Origin: Carposina sasakii
Lineage: Eukaryota; Arthropoda; Insecta; Lepidoptera; Carposinidae
Assembly (NCBI GenBank): GCA_014607495.2
Contig: CP053165.1
Location: 3,156,906 to 3,220,905, forward strand
Length of the DNA stretch: 64,000 bases
Direction: 5' to 3'
Position numbers and translations under genes: made by a program. Shown here piece after piece: positions 12,201 to 20,472 of the stretch. Every line of letters begins with the position of its first letter. The stretch's first letter is position 1. The notes beneath the pieces were generated by a model. The model was not told the DNA's origin, made no database searches, and saw only the letters and a list, made by a program, of their open reading frames with translations.

Positions 12201-13726
12201 TTGGCGCAGAAAGCAAACATTGCGGATAATCAAATTAAAAAATCATTTCCTGCGAGTAATAACACTGTCGTATAAATTAAAACAATGGTACTTGTTCAGT
12301 ATTTCAGTATTTGCGCCTCTACTGTGTCGCGTGGTGCCGGCAGAGTAGAATTCGTACCACCCTATGTCTGCTCGTGGGTATCGTACGAGGCGATTAAGGG
12401 TTTCCGGGAGGTGGGCAGCAGCGCTTCCCGTGTTGACAACATAGTCCAAAATACAAACTGCGGTCACCAACCCGCCTGCCCAGCGTGGTGACCATGGGCA
12501 AATACCCCCCATGGCAGTCTTGTGGCATGCCCCGGGGGAGGCCTACGTCCAGCAGTGGACTGCAATAGGCTGATGATTATGAGATTGGATAGAAGGAAAC
12601 GGGCCTCCATCATCATTACCCGACTGCGCCAGAAGGAGTATGTTTTTCGATTGTATGTTTATATGTACATATAATATATATATATATATTTCTTTGGCAC
12701 GCTCTAGAAGTCTAGAGCCTAAACTTCTTGTCGCATTTGGCTTGAGGGGTATCGTTAGATTTGTCTTAAAGGTCGTGAGAGTGAAACTGGGTCAAAAATT
12801 TTACGCATTCGTCTTTTTTCCCTCAAATACATTAGGTTATACAAAGTCATCTAATCTTATTATAATATATCTAGAAGTCTAAAGCCTAAACGTCTTGTCG
12901 CATTTGGCTTGAGAGGTGTCGTTAGATTTGTCTTAAAGGTCGTGAGAGTGAAACTGGGTCAAAAATTTTACGCATTCGGGTTTTTTTCTTCAAATACATT
13001 AGGTTATACAAAGTCATCTAATCTTAATATAATATAAAGCTCTTAAGAACGATTCCGCCCTCTGATTACCTAATTTGCAATAGCAAAGCCGAAGCAAAGC
13101 GATAGCGAAAATTGTACAATATTCGCCTTGAAATGTCAAAGTTCCTTTGAAATTCATTTTACGTAATACGAATTTGACAAGTAATCAGCGATTTTTGTCA
13201 AATTTTCGCTATCGCTTTGCTTTTGCTAGTTAGGTAATAAGGGGGCCGTTAAGGTTACCGTTACTTAGTAGCACCCACAACATAAGACCGTAGGAAACTT
13301 TATATAGGACTAAGATGTATTGTATAAAAGCATGTTTATTAATATTTGTACCTTTACATTATCAATTCTTTTTAATTATTTTACTCATTTAAGTTACTTT
13401 AATTTTAACGTTTCTTACAACTCTAATTTGCTTGTCTATAGGTCAAAGGATTCCAAGTACCTCCAGCTGAACTGGAAAGCATTATACTAACACATCCAAA
13501 AGTATCCGACTGTGCGGTAGTGGGAATACCCGATCCGATAACCGGGGAAGCTCCCAAAGCGTTCGTCGTCTGCAAAGGCGACAAGCCTCCGAAAAAAGAA
13601 GAAATAATCGATTTCATAAATTCGAAAGTCTCATCGTACAAACACGTGAAGTGTGTTGATTATCTTGATCAGATTCCAAAAAATTCAGCTGGTAAAATTT
13701 TGAGAAAGGAACTTATAAATCTGTAG
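6278..13726 (+). CDS. ACS1: luciferase/4CL-like acyl-CoA synthetase, 8 exons
   Basis: Exons 6278-6469, 8753-8963, 9395-9751, 9951-10136, 10541-10659, 11127-11300, 11677-11847 and 13442-13726 join in frame to 564 aa, with GT-AG introns throughout. It is an ANL-superfamily ligase that would adenylate a carboxylic acid with ATP and transfer it to CoA. Visible motifs: P-loop [10 protein letters not shown] (217-226), YGLTETAGG (364-372), GWFKTGD (443-449), hinge GRIKELIK (463-470) and C-terminal catalytic lysine K555 in SAGKILRK. The start is the ATG at 6278; an in-frame GTG 21 nt upstream was rejected because ACS3 starts at the equivalent ATG. The N-terminus (MANIVRRVFHATGSR) is basic and nearly free of acids, like a mitochondrial presequence. 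It ends -INL, not SKL. The substrate cannot be told from the sequence; fatty or aromatic acids are both plausible. Confidence 0.93.
6512..6775 (-). mobile_element. SINE-like retroposon R1 with a 13-bp target duplication
   Basis: A ~264-bp unit in ACS1 intron 1 containing 'gcagtccactgctggacgta'. It is flanked by perfect ATACGATTTGTTT repeats (6499-6511 and 6776-6788). Other copies: 12320-12585 and 48426-48690. The 'ccactgctgga' end resembles the 3' end of RTE elements, so an RTE-mobilised SINE is likely. Confidence 0.88.
6821..6962. repeat. MITE family E, copy 1
   Basis: Begins 'gggccgatttttcc' and ends 'ggaaaaatctgcc', forming terminal inverted repeats. Lies in ACS1 intron 1. Related copies: 7632-7706, 11528-11662, 33045-33143. 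Confidence 0.7.
7632..7706. repeat. MITE family E, short copy
   Basis: 'ggggccgatttttccaatgg' faces 'ctggaaaaatcggc' across about 40 bp. Probably an internally deleted copy. Confidence 0.7.
7709..7876. repeat. Near-perfect foldback MITE
   Basis: Outer arms 'catagaggaataagataata' and 'catcttattcctctatgg'. Inner arms 'agtcttttcggtgcct' and 'aggcaccgaaaagtct'. The whole unit folds into one hairpin within ACS1 intron 1. Confidence 0.85.
8055..8215 (+). repeat. Dispersed retroposon R2, copy 1
   Basis: Shares the order 'atcagtgacaagttg', 'agcttatcgcctgagaga', 'ctcttacgacatgcacgg' and 'gatgcagctgatgtattcta' with several other copies, allowing for divergence. All copies are in + orientation. Confidence 0.65.
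8262..8513. mobile_element. MITE family G, copy 1 (palindromic)
   Basis: Starts TACAGGATGTAAC with 'gggtatgttaagcgaaaa' inside, and ends in the inverse (..GTTACACCCTGTA). Most of the 250 bp is palindromic. TA at the ends suggests a Tc1/mariner-type origin. Confidence 0.82.
8525..8700 (+). repeat. LINE-end-like repeat
   Basis: Contains phrases usual in lepidopteran LINE/SINE tails ('cacgcgagcggaaccgcgag'). Only one copy in this window, so weakly supported. Confidence 0.4.
9190..9330 (+). repeat. Retroposon R2, copy in ACS1 intron 2
   Basis: Matches the R2 order of motifs from 'gatgatcagtaaaaagttgc' to 'gatgcagctgatgtattcta'. Confidence 0.7.
10199..10318. mobile_element. MITE family G, short copy
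   Basis: Begins TACAGGGTGTAACAAAAAGG and folds back to 'cttttcgcttaacatac'. An internally deleted relative of 8262-8513, starting 63 bp after exon 4 of ACS1. Confidence 0.8.
10320..10500 (+). repeat. Retroposon R2, diverged copy in ACS1 intron 4
   Basis: Contains 'aaatcatcagtgataag' and 'actgatgtattctagtgggg'. Ends about 40 bp before exon 5. Confidence 0.55.
10902..10945. repeat. GC-rich hairpin in ACS1 intron 5
   Basis: 'cttcgtacg' and 'gggggca' face 'tgccccc' and 'cgtacgaag'. A compact foldback near the 'cgacttcg' motif common in lepidopteran repeats. Confidence 0.65.
11528..11662. repeat. MITE family E, eroded copy
   Basis: Begins 'gggccgaattcc', ends 'cttggaaaaatc', with internal 'tagcctatctgaagcatatg' facing 'cttcagatagatc'. 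Ends just before exon 7 of ACS1. Confidence 0.6.
11869..12318 (-). mobile_element. MITE family C, copy 2, truncated
   Basis: Begins TACAAGGTGG then GTGACAGCCAGGCAAATA, 21 bp into ACS1 intron 7. The body matches 4644-5124 in reverse. The far end stops at 'cagtatttgcgcc', abutting retroposon R1. Confidence 0.75.
12320..12585 (+). mobile_element. Retroposon R1, copy in ACS1 intron 7
   Basis: Same unit as 6512-6775 in the opposite orientation, ending 'gcagtggactgcaataggct' then gatgatta. No clear target duplication. Confidence 0.8.
12703..13036 (+). repeat. Tandem duplication, period 167 bp
   Basis: Two head-to-tail units (12703-12869 and 12870-13036), each starting 'tctagaagtcta' and ending 'catctaatctta' then tataata. 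They differ at few positions. Preceded by an (AT)n run at 12671-12690. Lies within ACS1 intron 7. Confidence 0.92.
13047..13262. mobile_element. MITE family D, copy 1
   Basis: 'gattacctaatttgcaatag' and 'gccgaagcaaagcgatagcg' face 'cgctatcgctttgc' and 'taggtaataaggggg'. Nearly the same sequence lies at 49033-49250, with a shorter relative at 51387-51515. Confidence 0.85.
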
Positions 13727-15014
13727 GCTTAAGTATTAAGAGTTGATACTTATAGACTAAAGTGTTGAAAAGACTAATAAAATATTTATTATATAAATAC
13801 TGAACTTTCTTTCTAGTACATTCATCACATAGAACATTTTAAGTAGAGGTACATCTGTCACCGCTTTGCTAAACGAGGCTGTGGGATAATCTTCATGAAC
13901 CTGCAGTTGTGGCTGTTCCGACCATCCACCCCATTTTCCCATGGGAATCATGCAGGTATGTGTGATGTATAGGTAATAGCAAAAAATTAGGTAAGTACTG
14001 TTTTATATCCATAGACAATTTAAAGACTATATAATATAATAAAATTAATTATTTACATAATAATAGGTAATTAATTAGCCAGTTTGTATCTAAACATGGT
14101 TAACCATGTTGTAATAGGTTATATTTCTATTGTTGTAATATTTTATGAAATGTTCAACTCTATGATCTGGTCAGGACATATAAAATTTTACAAATTTACT
14201 ATGTAGTAAACTTAAAGTGTTACCAATTACGATTTAAAATATTATGAAGATAAGCTTTGCATGAAAGAATTTAGAGTACCTAAGGATGTGAATTGCGTTG
14301 CATCGTTATACAATACAATTTCGCTTTAATGTTTTCGACAGTGTCGCAGGCATTTCTCCTCTTGGGCCGAAATGACACCGAAAATAGAAGTACAGAATAT
14401 TTAGTAAAGATAGTACAGTCTGACAAATTTATTGTTTGCTTTTGATATAAAAGAGACCTGTTTTTTCAATATTTTTTCTAAGTTCGTCTTTAACAAAGAT
14501 CCTGCATTGCGCCTTTAGGAGTTAAACCTATTCATCATTACGAGTATGCATATGTGTGTAGGTATGTATTTAATTCTAAACTGGGGATTTAGACAAAGTA
14601 ATATTATTTCACGATCGAATCGATAAAGTTGGCCACTGAGTCTTCAATAGGAAACCTTTTCGCACGTTCGTCAAGTCACGTAATAAAACCGCCATTGATA
14701 GGCAGCTGCGAGTTGCAACAGCGGACGTAGATTCCAAACGATGTTAATGTGCCTAAGTAGGTACCCAGTATGACGTTACATTTTAACAGCAAACAACACA
14801 AAATTACGATACAGTTCTCTGTTATTACTAAGTTTTTATATAATTAGACAAATTACAGAAGGACAACTGGCGGTATAATTGATACCTACTTATGATGGCG
14901 GAAATATAATTTCTAAATGGAAGCTCAAAAGCTGCTGAATCCTTAATACCAGCTAAGTATGTATCGGGTTTCGTTATGTAGGGTTTTATAGAGATTTTAA
15001 CATACCTACATAAT
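13727..15014. other. ACS1 3' flank, no gene
   Basis: A poly(A) signal AATAAA lies at 13776-13781, 50 bp after the ACS1 stop. The remainder is AT-rich. A block near 14588-14690 ('tagacaaagtaatattattt', 'gttcgtcaagtcac') partly recurs at 35220-35640, so it is repeat-derived. No credible ORF. Confidence 0.6.
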
Positions 15015-15019
15015 AATAT

Positions 15020-15452
15020 GACGTAGATGGGTCGAGTGGCGTGCCGTTAGGTGTGTCCGACATCTTCCAAAATCCGAAATAAAGAATGCGGCGTGTAGTA
15101 AACAAGCTTAATTAGGAATCACAAACACTTTCACTGTATCTACGCACAAGATTACTAGGATTCTAGCGGATAACGTAGAAACGTGGTAAGTACAAGACAG
15201 AGGCTGATTAGCACCCGTGCTTCGCTCCAGACGCAACAAAAAGAACAGAATACCCTCCGGCTCAATTCAAACGACCCGGTGGTCGTTGTAAATCTACAGT
15301 GGCGCCCTCTCAGTACTCTGTCTTGTCTTTACCCAAGTGACAGCTGTCCTCCAGTCAGTGATAGCTGTCGACTTGACGTTTCTAACTTCAACGATTGAAA
15401 ATAGATGGCGTTGGAGATCCGACTGTAGGATATGACATCTTGATCTCCGACA
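15020..15452 (-). repeat. 3' terminal repeat of the Gypsy element
   Basis: Matches 19674-20106 at a constant offset of 4654 with no difference noticed. On the minus strand it begins TGTCGGAGATC. It ends inside the first codons of gag, which is unusual. Confidence 0.88.
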
Positions 15453-15817
15453 CGGCCATTTTGACAACTCACGCGTCCTCGCGTGGGGTTTCTGGAAAGA
15501 AAGAGGATTTTGCAAAGTAACATGTATCACGCTCGGTCTTTCTGACCATTTTGACAGACTACCCGTCCTCGGGTAGAACCGATGAATCTGTGAACAAGAT
15601 AACTCAAGGAAGTATCTGCGCTCGGCCATTCTGCCTTAACTTAAATTTAAAGACTTCTTATTACAATAGTTCATGAAATCACAAAAATCGCTCATCGACC
15701 GTCAAGTTCCCAAAATCTTTACGTAAAGACATAAAAAATAAAAGATAAGCAGACTCGCACATACGTTTAAATCAGTCAGACCTTTCCTTCGGTCAACATT
15801 ACAGTAACAGTTAGTCA

Positions 15818-15991
15818 TATAGCCAGTCCTTCGGCTATCTACTATGGAAACACAGTCCTTCGTTTTCCAACACACACATGTAGCACAGTCCATCGGCTAC
15901 CTACTACGGAAACACGGTCCTTCGGTTTCCCACACACACACATGTAGCACTGTCCATCGGCTACAGCAGAAACTCGGTCCTTCGGTTCTGC
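15818..15991 (-). repeat. Hairpin array 1 in the Gypsy element
   Basis: Six consecutive short stem-loops. On the + strand each loop contains GTCC(A/T)TCG, while the stems differ: atagc/gctat, ggaaac/gttttcc, gtagc/gctac, ggaaac/gtttcc, gtagc/gctac and gcagaa/ttctgc. They lie between the last pol fragment and the 3' terminal repeat. Confidence 0.82.
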
Positions 15992-16248
15992 CACAAATAC
16001 ATACTACTGTCTGTCAAGGGTTTGTCAAAGTCACAATTTAAAAAAACCGGTCAGTAACTTGTACATCGCATATGAAAATTCATTCATTTAGACTCTGAGG
16101 TCACATTAATTTCGATATCAAAATTACTAGGAACTTGATGGTCTGGCACCCTACGGACCCGATCGTGCGAATATTTGTAGGTTCGATTTGAAGACAAAGA
16201 TTTTAGTCGGTATCTATCACCATCTAACAATTAAATTTTATACGGTCC

Positions 16249-16473
16249 TTAAAATTTAGGATCTAGTTTAACTTGATTACGTTTTTCATTCTTAATGAAC
16301 ACATCTAAGATACGTCGTAGACGTTCCAACCCCTGCTCTCCTGTAGAATACAATACCAGCAGGTCATCAATGTAAGAAACAATATAACTATGAGCTAATT
16401 CACCTAAAGCTTTTGCTATAGCCCGCTGATAAACTGAACTGGCGTTCTTTAAACCAAACGGCATGGCACACAC
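16249..16473 (-). pseudogene. Isolated reverse transcriptase fragment (YIDD box)
   Basis: 75-codon piece with PFGLKNASSVYQRAI and the active-site box YIDDLLVL, homologous to the larger RT at 17264-17983 but clearly diverged. It sits downstream of the integrase tail, out of normal pol order. Confidence 0.88.
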
Positions 16474-16546
16474 AAGGTAAATAATTCCAAAACAAGGCTA
16501 CAGTATACACAATCCATATAGAGTAACGTCAGTCAAGTAAGTCTAG

Positions 16547-16705
16547 TTGCCTCAATCTAGCAACTCTTGGAAACTTCCATCCAGCTTCCGTAAACCAGTC
16601 TAGTCACTTCCATCCAGTGACTCTTAGAAACTTCCATCCAGCTTCCGTATACCAGTCTAGTCACTTCCATCCAGTGACTCTTGAATACCTCTATCCGGTA
16701 TCCGT
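16547..16705 (-). repeat. Hairpin array 2 in the Gypsy element
   Basis: Consecutive stem-loops with loop TTCCATCCA or close variants. Stems include gttgc/gcaac, ggaa/ttcc, gtcac/gtgac (twice) and atacc/ggtat. Located just after the integrase-tail stop at 16734. Confidence 0.82.
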
Positions 16706-16733
16706 AAACCACTCTCAATCAGTCAACTCAACA

Positions 16734-17237
16734 TTAATTTGAACATGACGGTCCATCCCCGTCAAGTTCGCACAGATTATCATCACGGTCACATGTCAGC
16801 TTGTCATTGGTAATGTCATTCGCAGGCATTCGCCTAAGTCTGTCATGTGCGTACTTATAGGTTCTATTGGAATTAAGGGCTTTAAGAACATAACGATTAC
16901 CTTCAAGTACCTCCGATACCCTAAAAGGACCTCTATACTTCGGATCAATTAATCGAATTTCGAGTTCACCTGTAGTTACACGAGTTTTTGGCAAACCTGT
17001 TGTAAAATAACTGGAATATTCACCTAAAATAGTTAAAAGATCTGACTTTTTACAAGAGGGTATATCTGTGTCAACATTACTAAAGTCGTTACTGATACTA
17101 GAATCGGTTAAAACGTCACAATTTAAAACTGTCAAATTATTTTGTTTTGAAATGCTAAAATTATTTGTTGACAAGTTAATAACGAAGCCTTGACTCAATA
17201 TTTCACGACCTAGCATAATATCACTACGCATATACAC
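16734..17237 (-). pseudogene. Fused protease tail and integrase C-terminus
   Basis: The N-terminal part (SDIMLGREILSQG) is the post-active-site region of a retroviral-type protease plus linker. At TTGELEIRLIDP it passes directly into the C-terminal integrase motif YRGPFRVSEVLEGNRYVLK. The RT, RNase H and integrase core that should lie between are missing, showing an internal deletion of pol. Confidence 0.82.
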
Positions 17238-17263
17238 ATCGGGTAAAACATGTAATAAAAGTT

Positions 17264-17983
17264 CTAAACAATAATCATTAATTTCAACATTACACAGTAT
17301 TTGCTGGTGCTGAATACACTGGTTTGACCAATTCCCGTTAGAGAGACAGTTTTAGCAATTCTTTTACCATTGAAACTTGATGCAACGCTTTCTTTTATTA
17401 GTGAACACTCAGCACCCGAATCAAAATGAAAATCATAAAATCTACCTTGATTATTAAGAGCGCCGGTCGGTGGTAAAGCGGTAAGTGCAACTATCTTTCG
17501 TGGATTCAGACGAATTTGACCTCGGCGCACCTCGAAGCCTAGGTACTCTACTTTTTCTTTCAGGAATGAGCACTTTTTAGGATTTAACGAAAATCCCTTC
17601 CCAGAAAGAACTTCTAATACTACCTTTAGTCTATCGAAAGCTTCGTCGATGTTACTGGCCACAACTAGCACGTCATCCATGTACACTACAACGTACTTGT
17701 TCACGAGATCGCCTAGAGCATGTATGAGAGCACGTTGAAACACTGCAGGAGCATTTTTCAAACCGAAGGACATAGTAAGGTACTCATACTGACCTTCAGT
17801 TGTCACGAATGCTGTGCGCTCTATGGACTCCGACTCGATAGGGATCTGGTGAAATCCCGATGCTAAATCTAAAATTGTAAAAAAATGTCCTCCATGCAAC
17901 CTAGCAATCTGTTCAGATATGAGTGGTAAAGGAAAACGGTCAGCAACGGTGTTATCGTTCAACTCCCTATAATCGACACACAT
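17264..17983 (-). pseudogene. Reverse transcriptase joined to a second protease
   Basis: Starts with the RT core MCVDYRELNDNTV, then TILDLASGFHQI, SFGLKNAPAVFQRAL and the active site YMDDVLV. After NPRKIVALTALPP the frame runs into another protease (DFHFDSGAECSLIKESV). The join replaces RNase H and integrase with a copy of the protease domain, evidence of template switching or recombination between related elements. It is frame-shifted from the upstream piece at about 17984-18005, beside a run of T. Confidence 0.85.
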
Positions 17984-17984
17984 T

Positions 17985-18422
17985 CTATCTGAACCGTCTT
18001 TTTTTTACCAAAAGTATCGGGCTTGCGAACGGTGAAGAACTAGGTCTAATTACCTTAGCATTAAGCAGCTCGTTGATCTTGCCCCTCACAATCTGACGTT
18101 CATCTGGGGTCAGCCTGTATGGGCGACGATTTACCGTCTTGTGCGGGTCTACGAGCCGTATCTGCATAGGTTCAGTGTCAGCAGGAGAAGTAGGTGTACC
18201 GGTAATGAAACTAAGCTTGAACCGTTCTAAAATCTCAATCAACCTAGGTCTGTATTCATTACTAACGTCAGTATCTACCAAGTCAAGGTCTATATCATTA
18301 TTTGCAACTACATCACATGATTCGACTATGTTAATTTTCTCGAAACGTACTTTATCTACCGACATATGTACAGTCAAACCGATAGCTAGAATTTCACGTC
18401 CGAACATAATGTTGTATCGCAA
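17985..18422 (-). pseudogene. Protease C-terminus and start of RT
   Basis: MFGREILAIG is the protease tail. PYRLTPDERQIVRGKINELL and IRPSSSPFASPILLVKK are the conserved start of Gypsy RT. It breaks at the T-run near 18000, where a one-base shift would be needed to enter the RT core. Confidence 0.83.
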
Positions 18423-18484
18423 ACAATGGTCAGGTAAAACATGAAAGAGTATCTCAAAGTTAATATTGTCAATGTCAATTGTCG

Positions 18485-18912
18485 TTAAATTTGCATGGTC
18501 GAGGCTATAGAAGTTTGTCCTATACCAGTCATAGAAACATTGTCATAAATTCGCTTACCACTAAATTTCAAAGCAATCGATTCTTTAACTAAGGAACACT
18601 CTGAACCTGAGTCGTAAGTAAATGGGAATGACTCACCAGAGTGACGCAGAGAACCCGAAGGCGCATTCACAATACACACGTCTACTCGCTTTTCCTTAGC
18701 TGGACCAGTTCCAGTGCCGCCGCCGGTACCGTTGTTCCCCTCCTTGATTTTCCTCTTCGGGCAGTCGGATGCATAGTGGCCTTGTTCCCGGCAGTTGAAG
18801 CAGGTGATGCGATCGGTTCTCCCTGTATGTTGGTTGGTCGAGTTATGGTCCCCGCGAAAGGACCTGTGTTTGGACCGGTCATCTTGCTTCTTCGAATTGG
18901 CTTTGTTGCGAC
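18485..18912 (-). pseudogene. Second zinc knuckle and aspartic protease
   Basis: In a frame different from gag. CFNCREQGHYASDCP (about 18757-18801) is a CCHC knuckle, followed by FPFTYDSGSECSLVKE, the retropepsin active site (DSG). A gag-to-pro frameshift is normal for such elements, but here a further stop separates it from the RT piece. Confidence 0.82.
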
Positions 18913-18913
18913 A

Positions 18914-19717
18914 TTAAAGAGATTTGTGGCCTAGTTGTCCACAATTAAAGCACTTGATGGTCATAGCAGATCCATTAGGTCGGTTTCTTTTTAGGTCGGG
19001 TCCATCACGATAAATACTTGATGAATAACTTCTCTTCAGGAACGAGACAGCCTTCAGTTCCTTTTGTAAATGGTTACGCGTCTTGATGTCAGTCGTTATA
19101 GCAATCCTCTGAACACGTGGCTCTTGTTTTGAAATATGAGCTAAGACAGTGGCTATTGCTATCTGTTCTGTAGTCAGTCCATTCCACCTTGCCATTAAGG
19201 ATGTTATGAGGGTAGCGGCGTATGAGGCCAGGCACTCGTTATCTCTCGGTTTCTTGTCGTGCATACTGATGAGAAAGGAAGCAGCAGTTTCAGGACAGTC
19301 ATACCTTGCTACGAAAAGCTCCTTAAAATCGGCCCACGTCATATTAGGAAACGATATTGAAGACAGGCAAGATGATGCTTCGCCCTTGAGTGCGTGGCTT
19401 AACGCGATCATCAGAGAAGATCCATGGCGATGTCGATCTGTGATACACATGTCCGCGGTCGTTATCCAAGCTCGGGCGTCGATGTCTCTTTTCTCTGGGT
19501 CGAAATCAGGAAGGCGAATAGAGTCCGAAGATGCAGGTAGTTTTATTGCTTGCACCAACGCCAGAAAATTTTGATTTTGTTGCTCGAAGAGAAGACGCCA
19601 TTTTTCTTCGCTCGAGTCACTATTTGAAGCACGTGTTTCATGTGGGTGATCCGGGTTGCATCCCACGCCTGATGACGTAGATGGGTCGAGTGGCGTGCCG
19701 TTAGGTGTGTCCGACAT
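18914..19717 (-). CDS. Gag of the Gypsy element
   Basis: Begins at MSDTPNGTPLDPS (ATG at 19717); an upstream non-ATG extension was ignored. The central part (RLPDFDPEKRDIDARAWI; GEASSCLSSI; WADFKELFVARYDCPET) is a capsid-like gag_p24/retrotrans_gag domain. The C-terminus has the zinc knuckle CFNCGQLGHKS. The first 14 or so codons lie inside the terminal repeat. Confidence 0.87.
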   Translation of the reverse strand: MSDTPNGTPLDPSTSSGVGCNPDHPHETRASNSDSSEEKWRLLFEQQNQNFLALVQAIKLPASSDSIRLPDFDPEKRDIDARAWITTADMCITDRHRHGSSLMIALSHALKGEASSCLSSISFPNMTWADFKELFVARYDCPETAASFLISMHDKKPRDNECLASYAATLITSLMARWNGLTTEQIAIATVLAHISKQEPRVQRIAITTDIKTRNHLQKELKAVSFLKRSYSSSIYRDGPDLKRNRPNGSAMTIKCFNCGQLGHKSL

Positions 19718-20106
19718 CTTCCAAAATCCGAAATAAAGAATGCGGCGTGTAGTAAACAAGCTTAATTAGGAATCACAAACACTTTCACTGTATCTACGCA
19801 CAAGATTACTAGGATTCTAGCGGATAACGTAGAAACGTGGTAAGTACAAGACAGAGGCTGATTAGCACCCGTGCTTCGCTCCAGACGCAACAAAAAGAAC
19901 AGAATACCCTCCGGCTCAATTCAAACGACCCGGTGGTCGTTGTAAATCTACAGTGGCGCCCTCTCAGTACTCTGTCTTGTCTTTACCCAAGTGACAGCTG
20001 TCCTCCAGTCAGTGATAGCTGTCGACTTGACGTTTCTAACTTCAACGATTGAAAATAGATGGCGTTGGAGATCCGACTGTAGGATATGACATCTTGATCT
20101 CCGACA
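19674..20106 (-). repeat. 5' terminal repeat of the Gypsy element
   Basis: Appears identical to 15020-15452. It contains the presumed promoter and leader and reaches into gag. Primer-binding site not identified. Confidence 0.88.
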
Positions 20107-20472
20107 AATATAACTAACACTCACTCACCCATTATTACGTAACTTGTAAAACCAATGATACCAACAGGAATGTAATAATTGTTCAAAGAAATTCTCACCT
20201 TGTTAAATCCCTTTGCGATTTTCACAAAGCGATTCATTTTACACGAGGGACAGGATAAAATCAATCAGAAAATGTACGGATCTCTAAAAGAGAGCAAATT
20301 ATGTGCAGCTTAGCAGGTATTTAATTTTAATTTACTAGAAACCCATAACAAGTTCTCATTTGAAAATATATCAAAGTATAGACTGGTCATTTTACCAAAG
20401 AATACTTAGGTAATAACAGTAGTACTACAGACTTTACTTACTTAATCAAGGAACACTATATTATGGTTAATA
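20107..20472 (+). other. Upstream region of the odorant receptor
   Basis: 366 bp between the Gypsy element and the proposed OR start codon. No promoter motif was assigned and no gene seen. Confidence 0.4.

Larger units (their letters stand above)
15020..20106 (-). mobile_element. Gypsy-type LTR retrotransposon, defective and mosaic
   Basis: Read on the minus strand: terminal repeat, gag with zinc knuckle, protease, reverse transcriptase, a second protease piece, an integrase tail, a second RT fragment, terminal repeat. AATAT flanks both ends (15015-15019 and 20107-20111). Several frame breaks and missing RNase H and integrase core make it non-autonomous, yet its terminal repeats are identical, so it inserted recently. 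Confidence 0.87.

Noticed and set aside
15818..16705. Possible CRISPR-like array because of regularly spaced repeats
   Set aside because: The repeated unit is only the hairpin loop; stems vary, spacers are not uniform, and the context is a eukaryotic retrotransposon.
18139..19574. ORFs on the + strand of 97-141 codons
   Set aside because: Antisense shadows of gag and pol of the Gypsy element.
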